The translations under genes and the position numbers were made by a program. Shown piece after piece: positions 30,651 through 44,309 of a stretch of 64,000 bases of DNA (its first letter is position 1; each line of letters begins with the position of its first letter). Below the pieces are notes generated by a model. The model was not told where the DNA came from. It did no database searches and worked only from the letters and a program-made list of their open reading frames with translations. The stretch lies in NCBI GenBank assembly GCA_047967505.1, contig CM106541.1. The stretch is one strand, 5' to 3'. This DNA comes from Dipteris shenzhenensis (taxonomy: Eukaryota > Polypodiophyta > Polypodiopsida > Gleicheniales).

Positions 30651-31740
30651 TCTCCATGTGAATTTGGCAATGGGAGAATGGCACTAGAGAATAGGAAAAT
30701 GGAGAATGGCACTAGTGCCATTCTCCCAATGGAATGTCCCAATGGAATGTCCTAACATTTTGGCTTTGTAATAGGAAAATGGAGAATGGCACTAGTGCCA
30801 TTCTCCCAATGGAATGTCCTAATTTTTTGGCTTTGTAATAGGAAGATGGAGACTGGCACTAGTGCCATTCTCCCATTGGAAAATGGAGAATGGCACTAGT
30901 GCCATTCTCCCAATGGAATGTCCTAATTCAAAATTTTGGCTTCACAGAAGGTAGAAGGGCACCAATGCCATTCCACCATTGGAATTATTGGAATGTCAAT
31001 CCATAGGTTTAGTGCCATTCTCCCAATGGAATGTCCTAACATTTTGGCTTTGTAATAGGAAAATGGAGAATGGCACTAGTGCCATTCTCCCAATGGAATG
31101 TCCTAATTTTCTGGCTTTGTAATAGGAAAATGGAGACTAGCACTAGTGCCATTCTCCCATTGGAAAATGGAGAATGGCACTAGTGCCATTCTCCCAATGG
31201 AATGTCCTAATTCAAAATTTTGGCTTCACAGAAGGTAGAAGGGCACCAATGCCATTCCACCATTGGAATTATTGGAATGTCAATCTATAGGTTTAGTGCC
31301 ATTCTCCATTGTAATATGAAAATGTAGAATGGCACTAGGAATATGAAAATGGAGAATGGCACTAGTGCCATTCTCCCAATGGAATGTCCTAATTTTCTGG
31401 CTTTGTAATAGGAAAATGGAGACTGGCACTAGTGCCATTCTCCCATTGGAAAATGGAGAATGGCACTAGTGCCATTCTCCCAATGGAATGTCCTAATGAC
31501 AAATTTTGGCTTCACAAAAGGTAGAAGGGCACCAATGCCATTCCACCATTGGAATGTCAATCTATAGGTTTAGTGCCATTCTCCATTGTAATCGGAAAAT
31601 GGAGAATGGCACTAGGAATAGGAAAATGGAGAATGGCACTAGTGCCATTCTCCCAATGGAATGTCCCAATGTAATGACCTAATTTTTTGGCTTTGTAATA
31701 GGAAAATGGAGAATGGCACTAGTGCCATTCTCCCAATGGG
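30640..31740. repeat. Palindromic tandem array 1a, period about 284 bp
   Basis: The 20-bp perfect palindrome GAATGGCACTAGTGCCATTC recurs in a larger unit with GGAATGTCCTAA, GGCTTTGTAATAGGAAAATG and GGCTTCACAGAAGG. The landmark TGGCTTTGTA recurs at 30761 and 31045 (284 bp). A second landmark falls at 30828, 31112 and 31398 (284 and 286 bp). Frames reading IGEWHYCQ or MALVPFS are products of the repeat and not proteins. Confidence 0.92.
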
Positions 31741-31805
31741 GAAGGGGGGGTGGGGGGGGAGGGGAAGGGGGGGAGGGGAGATTGGGCAATGGGCAATGGG
31801 GAACT
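31739..31805. repeat. G-rich minisatellite
   Basis: Runs of 4-9 G followed by GATTGGGCAATGGGCAATGG. It is closely related, in reverse complement, to the C-rich piece near 6050-6110. It may form a G-quadruplex. Confidence 0.85.
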
Positions 31806-32717
31806 ATAATCTAGTCATTCTTGTCTTGCTGATGGGCACCATCTATCAATGAAACTCGTCCCAATAATTTATTTGCAATTGAATTCACTCTTTGATGAAA
31901 TATACATCAATTTCATTGATATATTTGATTATATTTAAATATGATAATATATATATTCTGTATGTTTTTTGTGTGTTTACTATATTTGTATTTTATTAAT
32001 TATGTATTCTCCATTTTTAATGTTGAGTATTCCTAACTTTTAGTTATGAAGTTAATATAGGAGTAGATGAAAAATAATTGATTTGTGTGTGAAATTTATG
32101 TTTGATAGGATTTGTGTGTGGAATTCCCGTCTATGAGAGAGAGAGAGAGAGGTAGAGGTTTGTGAATTTGCACAAAGTCTACGACTTCTACATCACTATG
32201 AGTATGTCTAGACAACATTGACTATATTTTTATGTGTTGCTCTTGAAACTTGCATTCTAAACTCCAATGAGAACTCATTTCTTGGATCTCGCACCTCCCA
32301 ATGCAAGAGTACCTCCCCACATCTGCACTAAAGACACAAATGGAGGTTGTGTTCTAGCGTCTCAATCTCGGAACATGAAGTTGCAATATTGTTATGTTTC
32401 TTGATTTTGATGGTGATTGGGAGATTCTTTTATCATTAATGAGAATTGTTTTAGCCACAGAGTGCCTGATTGGACCCTCCTAATCTCCATAAGGCATACC
32501 AATTTGACTTAGACATGAGAACAAAGTCTACTAGAGGCTAAATCCCATTAAGCCAAGTAGTGGTACGTATGGTAAGATCTCCTCACATTGGTATAGGAAG
32601 ATGCTTCATCCTAGTACAAATGGAATATCTCTCTTTATTCTACTTCCCATTGCTCATTCGGGGTCTGGTAGAGTAATTAAGAATGTCATCTGAACTAAAA
32701 GCAACCATTTGCTAAGA

Positions 32718-32766
<49 letters not shown>

Positions 32767-33174
32767 CCCCCCCTCTCTGCATGCGTGTGTGAGCATGTGC
32801 ATGCCCGCGTGTGCATGTGTGTGTTCCACACACATGCACATAGGTGTGTGTGTGTGCTTGGGTGTGTATATATGTTTACATGTGTGCATCCATGCACATC
32901 CGTGTCGATGGTGTGTGTGTGTATGTTTCCATTCTCTAAATTAACATAATTCGTAAAGAATTTATATGTAAGGTTTTCGTTCCCTATAATATCTTGTAGA
33001 ATGGGATGGCATTGACCAAAAATAGATTTTTGGTTGGCACAATCAAATGCTGATACTCTCCATCTTCATCTACTTTTTTAGTAGATAGGTTACATACAAT
33101 TTATTAACACTTTCTTTTAACTAAGCATTCATTAAAGCCACAATTAATATTCTTATGCTCTTGAAAAGACTGTA
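31806..33174. other. Non-coding spacer with microsatellites
   Basis: Contains a (GA)n run near 32132, a (CT)n run at about 32720-32775 and GT/CA-rich repeats at about 32776-32925. I recognise no gene. Confidence 0.65.
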
Positions 33175-33262
33175 GTTCTTGTAAAGCCTATTACAAGAGG
33201 CTTCTAGAGCCTTGTGTGGTTCTTGTAAAGCCTATTACAAGAGGCTTCTAGAGCCTTGTGTG
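33175..33262. repeat. Perfect 44-bp tandem duplication
   Basis: 33175-33218 and 33219-33262 appear identical. Each contains the inverted pair CTTGTAA...TTACAAG. Confidence 0.9.
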
Positions 33263-34400
33263 GTTTATTAAACGTTTTTTTAAACTAAATGCAAAAGGTT
33301 AATCTAACGAAGGTAAAAATTTAAAAAACCCTAGTACCTTCATCTCGTTGCCCTAGGTTGATTGCCTCACATGTTGTGCTACTTTCGAGCCCATCGTTAT
33401 CTCGTTTGTACTTTCACTTTTCCGAATTCCTAACTTTAGCTTTGTCTTTTGCCCTTTCTACTGGCCTCCCTCGCTTTTCTTCTTGCTGCTCGCCGCTCGA
33501 CTCGCCATCTCTTTTCTTTCATCTCTAGCTTCGTCCGCTCGACTCGCCCTCTCTTTTCTTCTTGCCTTCATCCGCTCGCCTCTAGCTTTAGAAGATACTC
33601 TTATCCTAATCTACTAAAACCCACTCTCATCTCTCAAAATCCTATCGCTCATCACTCCTAGCCTATCGTCATTCTACTCAAACTTCTATCTCTCCTATGC
33701 TCGCCGCTCGACTCGCTGCCTATCGTTCACCTACTCACTCTTTAACAAGCCTCTCTACTCTTTGCCTTTCCAACGATTGAAGGGATTCTCTTCCAACGAA
33801 GCACGGCTCGCTGTTATTCACTCTCTTTGCTTTTTGAAGGATTTCGCACTTCCAAAAATCTCTGAAGGATTCGCTTTTCCAAAGAATGTAAGCATGAAGG
33901 ATTCGCTTTTCCAAAGAATGAAGGGATTCGCACTTCCAAAGATCTAAACGTACAGTAAGCTTTCAAAACTTAAGCTTTCTGAGATGATTAACAAAAGCTT
34001 TCAAAACTTTAACTTTCTTAAGCTTTCGTACGTACGCTTTGCTCGAATTTAACTATGGAAAGCTTAATAAAATATAGGAATTGGCTATGGCAAATTCAAA
34101 GCAAAAAATCCGTGAATTAGAGAGGAAGCTACCGAACTGATTGAGCATTAGTTGTGTTGTTTGCTTCCAGCTCCATTAACTTCGCAGCTCCGGTGGAGTT
34201 CAGCCTTCTTGCCTCAAGAATCTCCGTGCGAGCTGTGGTGAGTAAAACTCTCAGACTCTGAGACTCCTCTCCAATCCGCTTTGGAATGAATAGAAAGTGA
34301 ATGAGGGAAAGGCATCAATTGAAATGAGAGAAAAGATCTTGATTTGAAACTACTAAATAATTCAAATTTTGAAATATAGGTCTTCCCGCCATTGTGCCCT
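33263..34400. other. Unrecognised sequence with short tandem repeats
   Basis: 33460-33600 repeats CCGCTCGACTCGCC and CTCTTTTCTTCTTGCC. 33800-33945 repeats GAAGGATTCGCTTTTCCAAA about four times, giving a repeat frame (GFALPKI, GFAFPKN). An exon-like GCTGTGGTGAGTAAA donor occurs near 34237. I cannot assign a gene. Confidence 0.45.
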
Positions 34401-35910
34401 TTTGAATTTTGGATATATAGAGTGGCACTTATGCCATTCTCTCCAATATTAAATTTAAATTCAAATTCATATTGATAATTTTAATTTCAATTTGTATTTC
34501 AAATTGAAATTATTCTTTTGAAATTGTATTTCAAAACCTAAATTCTAGTTTTTAAAATTTGATTTCAAATTAAACTTCAATCTCAATTTTGATTTTCATG
34601 ATTGAATGGCAAATTTAGAGATTGAATTTCTAATTTTAAATGGAGAATGGCACCAGTGCCATTCTCCAAGACCTCATAAGAAGTCCGTGAGAGTGGCACC
34701 AGTGCCATTCTCTCCAATATTAAATTTAAATTCAAATTCAAATTATTCTGTTTGAAATTGTATTTCAAAACCGAAATTTATATTAGGACGTTGAAATGGG
34801 AGAATGGCACTGGAGAATAGGAAAATGGAGAATGGCACTAGTGCCATTCTCCCAATGGAATGTCCTAAGTTTTTAGCTTTGTAATAGGAAAATGGAGACT
34901 GGCAATAGTGCCATTCTCCAATTGGAAAATGGAGAATGGCACTAGTGCCATTCTCCCATTGGAAAATGGAGAATGGCACCAGTGCCATTCTCCCAATGGA
35001 ATGTCCTAATTCAAAATTTTGGCTTCACAAAGGTAGAAGGCACCAATGCCATTCTCCCATTGGAGTTAGTGGAGTATCAATCTATAGGTTTAGTGCCATT
35101 CTCCATTGTAATAGGAAAATGGAGAATGGCACTAGTTCCCTTTTGAATTTGGATATATAGAGTGGCACATATGCCATTCTCTCCAATATTAAATTTAAAT
35201 TCAAATTCAAATTATTCTGTTTGAAATTGTATTTCAAAACCGAAATTTATATTAGGACATTGCAATGGGAGAATGGCATTGGAGAATAGGAAAATGGAGA
35301 ATGGCACTAGTGCCATTCTCCCAATGGAATGTCCTAAGTTTTTAGCTTTGTAATAGGAAAATGGAGAATGGCACTAGTTCCATTCTCCAATTGGAAAATG
35401 GAGAATGGCACTAACGCCATTCTCCCATTGGAAAATGGAGAATGGCACCAGTGCCATTCTCCCAATGGAATGTCCTAATTCAAAATTTTGGCTTCACAAA
35501 GGTAGAAGGCACCAATGCCATTCTCCCATTGGAATTAGTGGAGTATCAATCTATAGGTTTAGTGCCATTCTCCATTGTAATAGGAAAACGGAGAATGGCA
35601 CTAGGAATAGGAAAATGGGAGAATGGCACTAGTGCCATTCTCCCAATGGAATGTCCTAATTCCAAATTTTGGATTCACAATGGAATGTCCTAATTCAAAG
35701 TTTGTACAAGTGCCATTCTCCCATTGGAAAATGGAGAATGGCACTAGTGCCATTCTCCTAATGGAATGTCCTAATTCAAAATTTTGGATTCACAATGGAA
35801 TGTCCTAATTCAAAATTGGTACTAGTGCCATTCTCCCATGGAAAATGGAGAATGGCACTAGTGCCATTCTCCCAATGGAATGTCCTAATTCAAAATTTTG
35901 GATTCACAAT
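34400..35910. repeat. Palindromic array 1b
   Basis: Same units as array 1a. Single palindromes near 34425, 34640 and 34690 sit in AT-rich sequence with AAATTCAAATTC, then a dense array runs from 34795. A block with AT-rich flank is itself repeated (34690-34800 and 35160-35275), so a longer unit of about 470 bp has been duplicated. Confidence 0.9.
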
Positions 35911-38900
35911 GGAATACCCCTCCTAGAATAGTGGTGCCAATCTCTTATTAGGCCCTAAGAAATGTCATTGAGAAGCCTAAACTCACATGCACAAGGAATC
36001 CTAAACTCACATGTGCATTGGCACTACCACTAATGGAGAATGGCAGTGATGCCAATCTCATGCTGGCAACTACATAATGACAATGAGATCATCAAACTCA
36101 CACTACAGCCAATAAATAATCCTACTAGAGCCAATAAATATAATGGAATGTCAACCTACAGGTTTAGTTTGTCTAGATTACCACTAGTGGAGAATGGCAG
36201 TGATGCCAATCTCATGCTGGCAAATGCATAATGACACTGAGACCATCAAACTCACATGTGCAGAGATCATATGGAATTGTGCCAATCTCTGTGGAGAATG
36301 CCACCAGTAGAGAATGGTAGTGGTGCCAATCTCATACCATGACCTGAAAACATGCACTAGGAATCCTAAACTCACATGTGCATTGGCACTTTTGCCATTA
36401 TCCTATTGCCATTCTCCGCTAGTGGTAATGTGCATTCTTCTATGTAATGATCACTCACTCCGCTGTGCAGAGTTCATATGGAATTGTGCCAATCTCTGTG
36501 GAGAATGCCACCAGTGGAGAATGGCAGTGGTGCCAATCTCATACCATGACCTGCAAACATGCACAAGGAATCCTATACTCACATGTGCATTGGCACTTTT
36601 GCCATAATCCTACTGCCATTCTCCGCTAGTGGTAATGTGCATCCTTCTATGTAGTGATCATTCTCTCCGCTGTGTAGAGATCATATGGATTTGTGCCAAT
36701 CTCTGTGGAGAATGCCACCAGTGGAGAATGGCAGTGGTGCCAATCTCATACCATGACCTGAAAACATGCACAAGGAATCTTAAACGCACATGTGCATTGG
36801 CACTTTTGCCATTACCCTATTGCTATTCTCCACTAGTGGTAATGTGCATCCTTCAATGTAGTGGAATGTCAATCTATAGGTTCAGTTTGTCTAGATTACC
36901 ACTAGCGGAGATTGGTAGTGATTCCAATCTCAATGCTTTCAACTACACTATGACACCACTCTCCTATGATCACTGGAATACCCCTCCTAGAATAGTAGGG
37001 TAAACATTTGTACAAGTGGAGAATGGGAGTGGTGCCAGTCTCTTATTAGGCCACAAGAAATGGCATTGAGAAGCCTAAATTCACATGTGCAGAGATCACA
37101 TGGAATTGTGTCAATCTATGTGGAGAATGCCACCAGTGGAGAATGGCAGTGGTGCCAATCTCACATGTGCATTGGCACTTTTGCCATTATCCTACTGCCA
37201 TTCTCCGCTCATTCTTCTATGTGGTGGTATGTCAATCTATAGGTTTAGTTTGTCTAGACAACCACTAGTGGAAAATGGCAGTGATGCCAAACTCATGGTG
37301 GCACCTACATAATGACACTGAGATCATCAGACTCACATGTGGGTTGGAATCGGACACCACTCTCTTATGATGATTGGAATACCCCTCCTAGAATAGTAGG
37401 GTAAACATTTATGCAAGTGGAGAATGGCAGTGGTGCCAATCTCTTATTAGGGCCTAAGAAATGGCATTGAGAAACCTAAAATCACATGTGCATCCTTCTA
37501 TGTAGTCATCACTATCTCCGCTGTGTAGAGGTCATATGGAATTGTGTCAATCTCTTTGGAGAATGCCACCAGTTGAGAATGGCAGTGGTGCCAATCTCAT
37601 ACCATGACCTAAAAACATGCACAAGGAATCCTAAACTCACATCTGCATTGGCACTTTTGCCATTATCCTACTACAGCCAATAAAATTAGTGGAATGTCAA
37701 TCTATAGGTTGAGTCTGTCGAGACTAGAACTAGCGAAGAATGGTTGTGGTGCCAATCTCATGCTTGCAACTACATGATGACACTGAGATCATCAAACTCA
37801 CATGTGGAATGGAATAGGACACCACTCTCCTATGATCACTGGAATACCCGCCTAGAATAGTAGGGTAAACATTTGTACAAGTGGAGAATGGCAGTGGTGC
37901 CAATCTCTTATTAGACCCTAAGAAATGGCATTGAGAAGCCTAAACTCACATGTGCAGAGATCATATGGAATTGTGCCAATCTCTGTGGGGAATGCCACCA
38001 GTGGAGAATGGCAGTGGTGCCAATCTCATACCATGACCTGAAAACATGCACAAGGAATCCTGAACTCACATGTGCATTCTTCTATGGAGTGATGACTGTC
38101 TCCGCTGTTTAGAGATCAAATGGAATTGTGTCAATCTCTGAGATCATCATCACTCACATGTGGAATGGAATAGGACACCACTCTCCTATGATCACTGGAA
38201 TGCCCCTCCTAGAATAGTAGGGTAGACATTTGTACAAGTGGAGAATGGCAGTGGTGCCAATCTCTTGTTAGGCCCTAATAAATGGCATTGAGAAGCCTAA
38301 ACTCACATGTGCATTCTTCTATGTGGTGGTCACTGTCTCCGCTGTGTAGAGATCATATGGAATTGTGTTAATCTCTGTGGAGAATGGTACCGGTTCCAAT
38401 CTCATACCATGACCTGCAAACATGCACAAGGAATCCTAAACTCACATGTGCATTCTTCTATGTAGAGATCACTGTCTTCGCTGTGTAGAGATCATATGGA
38501 ATTGTGTCAATCTCTGAGTTCATCATCACTCACATGTGGATTGGAATCGGACACCACTCTCCTATGATCACTGCAATACCCCTCCTAGTATAGTAGGGTG
38601 AACATTTCTACAAGTGAAGAATGGCAGTGGTGCCAATCTCTTATTAGGCCCTAAGAAATGTCATTGAGAAGCCTAAACTCACATGTGCAGAGATGATATG
38701 GAATTGTGCCAATCTCTGTGGAGAATGCCACCAGTGGAGAATGGCAGTGGTGCCAATCTCATACCATGACCTGAAAACATGCACAAGGAATCCTAAACTC
38801 ACATGTGCATTGGCACTTTTGCCATTATCCTACTGCCATTCTCCCCTAGTGGTAATGTTCATCCTTCTATGTAGTGATCACTCTCTCCGCGCTATGCAGA

Positions 38901-41900
38901 GATCATATGGATTTGTGCCAATCTCTGTGGAGAATGCCACCAGTGGAGAATGGCAGTGGTGCCAATCTCATACCATGACCTGAAAACATGCACAAGGAAT
39001 CCTAAACTCACATGTGCATTGGCACTTTTGCCATTATCCTACTGCCATTCTCCACTAGTGGTAATGTGCATCCTTCAATGTAGTGGAATGTCAATCTATA
39101 TGTTCAGTTTGTCTAGATTACCACTAGCGGAGAATGGCAGTGATGCCAATCTCATGCTTGCAACTACAATATGACACTGAGATCATCAAACTCACATGTG
39201 GAATGGAATAGGACACCACTCTCCTATGATCACTGGAATACCCCTCCTAGAATAGTAGGGTAAACATTTGTTCAAGTGGAGAATGACAGTGGTGCCAGTC
39301 TCTTATTAGGACCTAAGAAATGGCATTGAGAAGCCTAAATTCAGCCAAACTCATGCTGGCCCTAAGAAATGGCATTGAGAAGCCTAATCTCACATGTGCA
39401 TTCTTCTATGTAGTGATCACTGTCTCCGCTCACATGTGGATCAGAATCAGACACAATGATCAATGGAATACCCCTCCTAGAATAGTAGGGTAAACATCTG
39501 TACAAGTGGAGATACAAGTGGAGAATGGCAGTGGTGCCAATCTCTTATTAGGCCTTAACAAATGGCATTGAGAAGCCTGTGTCAATCTCTGTGGAGAATG
39601 CCACCAGTGGAGAATGGCAGTGGTGCCAATCTCATACCATGACCTGAAAACATGCACAAGGAATGCTAAACTCACATGTGCATTCTTCTATGTAGTGATC
39701 ACTGTCTCTGCTGTGGAGAATGCCACCAGTGGAGAATGGCAGTGGTGCCAATCTCATACCATGACCTGCAAACATGCACAAGGAATCCTATACTCACATG
39801 TGCATTCTTCTATGGAGTGATCACTGTCTCCGCTGTGTAGAGATCATATGGAATTGTGTCAATCTCTGAGTTCATCAAACTCACATGTGGAATGGAATAG
39901 GACACCACTCTCCTATGATCACTGGAATGCCCCTCCTAGAATAGTAGGGTAGACATTTGTACAAGTGGAGAATGGCAGTGGTGCCAATCTCTTGTTAGGC
40001 CCTAAGAAATGGCATTGAGAAGCCTAAACTCACATGTGCATTCTTCTATGTAGTGATCACTGTCTCCGCTGTGCAGAGATCATATGGAATTGTGTCAATG
40101 TCTATGGAGAATGCCACTAGTGGAGAATGGCAGTGGTGCCAATATCATACCATGACCTGCAAACATGCACAAGGAATCCTATACTCACATGTAAATTCTT
40201 CTATGGAGTGATCACTGTCTCCGCTATGTAGAGATCATATGGAATTGTGTCAATCTTTGAGTTCATCAAACTCACATGTGGAATGGAATAGGACACCACT
40301 CTCCTATGATCAGTGGAATACCCCTCCTAGAATAGTAGGGTAGACATTTGTACAAGTGAAGAATGGCAGTGGTTGCAATCTCTTACTAGGCCCTAAGAAA
40401 TGGCATTGAGAAGCCTAAACTCAGATGTGCATTCTTCTATGTAGTGATTTTTGTCTCCGCTGTGCAGAGATCATATGGAATTGTGTCAATCTCTGTGGAG
40501 AATGCCACCAGTGGAGAATGGCAGTGTTGCCAATCTCATACCATGACCTGAAAACATGCACAAGGAATCCTAAACTCACATGTGCATTCTTCTGTGTAGT
40601 GATCACTGTCTCCGCTGTGTAGAGACCATATGGAATTGTGTCAATATTTGAGATCATCAAAGTCACATGTGGATTCTTCTACAAGTGGAGTCTGTCTAGA
40701 CTACTACTAGCAGAGAATGGCAGTGGTGCCAATCTCACATGTGCATTCTTCTATGTAGTGATCACTGTCTCTGGTGTGTAGAGTTCATATGGAATTTCAA
40801 CCTATAGGTTTAGTTTGGCTAGATATTGACTAGTGGAGAATGGAAGTGATGCCAAACTCATGCTGGCCCTAAGAAATGGCATTGAGAAGCCTAAACTCAC
40901 ATGTGCATTCTTCTATGTAGTGATCACTGTCTCCGCTCACATGTGGATCGGAATCAGACACCACTCTCCTATGATCATTGGAATACCCCTCCTAGAATAG
41001 TAGGGTAAACATCTATACAAGTGGAGATTGGCAGTGGTGCCAATCTCATATTAGGCCTTAAGAAATGGCATTGAGAAGCCTGTGTCAATCTCTGTGGAGA
41101 AAGCCACCAGTGGAGAATGGCAGTGGTGCCAATCTCATACCATGACCTAAAAACATGCACAAGGAATGCTAAACTCACATGTGCATTCTTCTATGTAGTG
41201 ATCACTGTCTCCGCTGTGGAGAATGCCACCAGTGGAGAATGGCAGTGGTGCCAATCTCATACCATGACCTGCAAACATGCACAAGGAATCCTATACTCTC
41301 ATGTGCATTCTTCTATGGAGTGATCACTATCTCCGCTTTGTAGAGATCATATGGAATTGTGTGAATCTCTGAGTTCATCAAACTCACATGTGGAATGGAA
41401 TAGGACACCACTCTCCTATGATCACTGGAATGCCCCTCCTTGAATAGTAGGGTAGACATTTGTACAAGTGAAGAATGGCAGTGGTGCCAATCTCTTACTA
41501 GGCCCTAAGAAATGGCATTGAGAAGCCTAAACTCAGATGTGCATTCTTCTATGTAGTGATTTTTGTCTCCACTGTGTAGAGATCATATGGAATTGTGTCA
41601 ATCTCTGTGGAGAATGCCACCAATGGAGAATGGCAGTGTTGCCAATCTCATACCATGACCTGAAAACATGCACAAGGAATCCTAAACTCACATGTGTATT
41701 CTTCTATGTAGTGATCACTGTCTCCGCTGTGTAGAGACCATATGGAATTGTGTCAATCTCTGAGATCATCAAAGTCACATATGGATTCTTCTACAAGTGG
41801 AGTCTGTCTGGACTTCTACTAGCAGAGAATGGCAGTGGTGCCAATCTCATGCTGGCCCTAAGAAATGGCATTGAGAAGCCTAAACTCACATGTGCATTCT

Positions 41901-44120
41901 TCTATGTAGTGATCACTGTCTCTGCTCACATGTGGATCGGAATCAGACACCATGATCATTGGAATACCCCTCTTAGAATAGTAGGGTAAACATCTGTACA
42001 AGTGGAGAATGGCAGTGGTGCCAATCTCTTATTAGGCCTTAAGAAATGGCATTGAGAAGCCTGTGTCAATCTCTGTGGAGAATGCCACCAGTGGAGAATG
42101 GCAGTGGTGCCAATCTCATACCATGACCTGAAAACATGCACAAGGAATGCTAAACTCACATGTGCATTCTTCTATGTAGTGATCACTGTCTCTGCTGTGG
42201 AGAATGCCACCAGTGGAGAATGGCAGTGGTGCCAATCTCATACCATGACCTGCAAACATGCACAAGGAATCCTATACTCACATGTGCATTCTTCTATGGA
42301 GTGATCACTGTCTCCGCTGTGTAGAGATCATATGGAATTGTGTCAATCTCTGAGTTCATCAAACTCACATGTGGAATGGAATAGGACACCACTCTCCTAT
42401 GATCACTGGAATGCCCCTCCTAGAATAGTAGGGTAGACATTTGTACAAGTGGAGAATGGCAGTGGTGCCAATCTCTTGTTAGGCCCTAAGAAATGGCATT
42501 GAGAAGCCTAAACTCACGTGTGCATTCTTCTATGTAGTGATCACTGTCTCCGCTGTGCAGAGATCATATGGAATTGTGTCAATGTCTATGGAGAATGCCA
42601 CTAGTGGAGAATGGCAGTGGTGCCAATATCATACCATGACCTGCAAACATGCACAAGGAATCCTATACTCACATGTAAATTCTTCTATGGAGTGATCACT
42701 GTCTCCGCTATGTAGAGATCATATGGAATTGTGTCAATCTTTGAGTTCATCAAACTCACATGTGGAATGGAATAGGACACCACTCTCCTATGATCAGTGG
42801 AATACCCCTCCTAGAATAGTAGGGTAGACATTTGTACAAGTGAAGAATGGCAGTCGTTGCAATCTCTTACTAGGCCCTAAGAAATGGCATTGAGAAGCCT
42901 AAACTCACATGTGCATTCTTCTATGTAGTGATCACTGTCTCCGCTGTGCAGAGATCATATGGAATTGTGTCAATGTCCGTGGAGAATGCCACCAGTGGAG
43001 AATGGCAGTGGTGCCAATCTCATACCATTACCTGCAAACATGCACAAGGAATCCTATACTCTCATGTAAATTCTTCTATGGAGTGATCACTGTCTCCACT
43101 GTGTAGAGATCATATGGAATTGTGTCAATCTCTGAGTTCATCAAACTCACATGTGGAATGGAATAGGACACCACTCTCCTATGATCACTGGAATACCCCT
43201 TCTAGAATAGTAGGGTAGACATTTGTACAAGTGAAGAATGGCAGTGGTGCCAATCTCTTACTAGGTCCTAAGAAATGGCATTGAGAAGCCTAAACTCAGA
43301 TGTGCATTCTTCTATGTAGTGATTTTTGTCTCTGCTGTGCAGAGATCATATGGAATTGTGTCAATGTCTGTGGAGAATGCCACCAGTGGAGAATGGCAGT
43401 GTTGCCAATCTCATACCATGACCTGAAAACATGCACAAGGAATCCTAAACTCACATGTGTATTCTTCTATGTAGTGATCACTATCTCTGCTGTGTAGAGA
43501 CCATATGGAATTGTGTCAATCTCTGAGATCATTAGAGTCACATATGGATTCTTCTACAAGTGGAGTCTGTCTAGACTTCTACTAGCGGAGAATGGGAGTG
43601 GTGCCAATCTCACATGTGCATTCTTCTATGTAGTGATCACTGTCTCCGCTGTGTAGAGTTCATATGGAATTTCAATCTATAGGTTTAGTTTGGCTAGATA
43701 TTCATTAGCGGAGAATGGCAGTGATGCCAAACTCATGCTGGCCCTAAGAAATGGCATTGAGAAGCCTAAACTCACATGTGCATTCTTCTATGTAGTGATC
43801 ACTGTCTCCGCTCACATGTGGATCGGAATCAGACACAATGATCAATGGAATACCCCTCCTAGAATAGTAGGGTAAACATCTGTACAAGTGGAGAATGGCA
43901 GTGGTGCCAATCTCTTATTAGGCCTTAAGAAATGGCATTGAGAAGCCTGTGTCAATCTCTGTGGAGAATGCCACCAGTGGAGAATGGCAGTGGTGCCAAT
44001 CTCTTACCATGACCTGAAAACATGCACAAGGAATGCTAAACCCACATGTGCATTCTTCTATGTAGTGATCACTGTCTCCGCTGTGTAGAGATCATATGGA
44101 ATTGTGTCAATCTATGTGGA
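35911..44120. repeat. 8.2-kb satellite, units near 390 bp with higher-order structure
   Basis: Landmarks such as TACCCCTCCTAGAATAGTAG and GAATGGCAGTGGTGCCAATC recur throughout. Neighbouring landmarks near 39930 and 40320, and near 42410, 42800 and 43190, are about 390 bp apart. A longer variant containing CTCATGCTGGCCCTAAG recurs near 39350, 40860, 41850 and 43735, about 1.5, 1.0 and 1.9 kb apart, showing unequal amplification. The core motif is a diverged form of the array 1 palindrome. Short frames such as MCILLCSD or MAVVPISYHDLKTCTRN are repeat products. Confidence 0.93.
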
Positions 44121-44309
44121 GATTGATATTGTGTATATTTGCTTGCTATGTTGGTATAGTTTTTCATAATGCAGATATAAGTTGCTTCGCCTTGGTTATT
44201 TTGTTAATAGAAGTTGCATTGTGGTTGTAATATTTCCTACTATAGTTATGATTTTCTATTATACATTTCATTGTGTCCTTGGTTCTTTTGTTAACAGAAC
44301 ATTGCAAGA

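Noticed and set aside
32720-32925. (CT)n and (GT)n tract as a regulatory element
   Set aside because: A simple microsatellite with no gene beside it.
36040-43875. Repeated short frames such as MAVVPISYHDLKTCTRN
   Set aside because: They recur with the satellite unit and change frame from copy to copy.
30650-44120. CRISPR-like array of regular palindromic repeats
   Set aside because: No constant repeat/unique spacer pattern; the spacers are themselves repeated. Plant context, no cas genes. It is a satellite.
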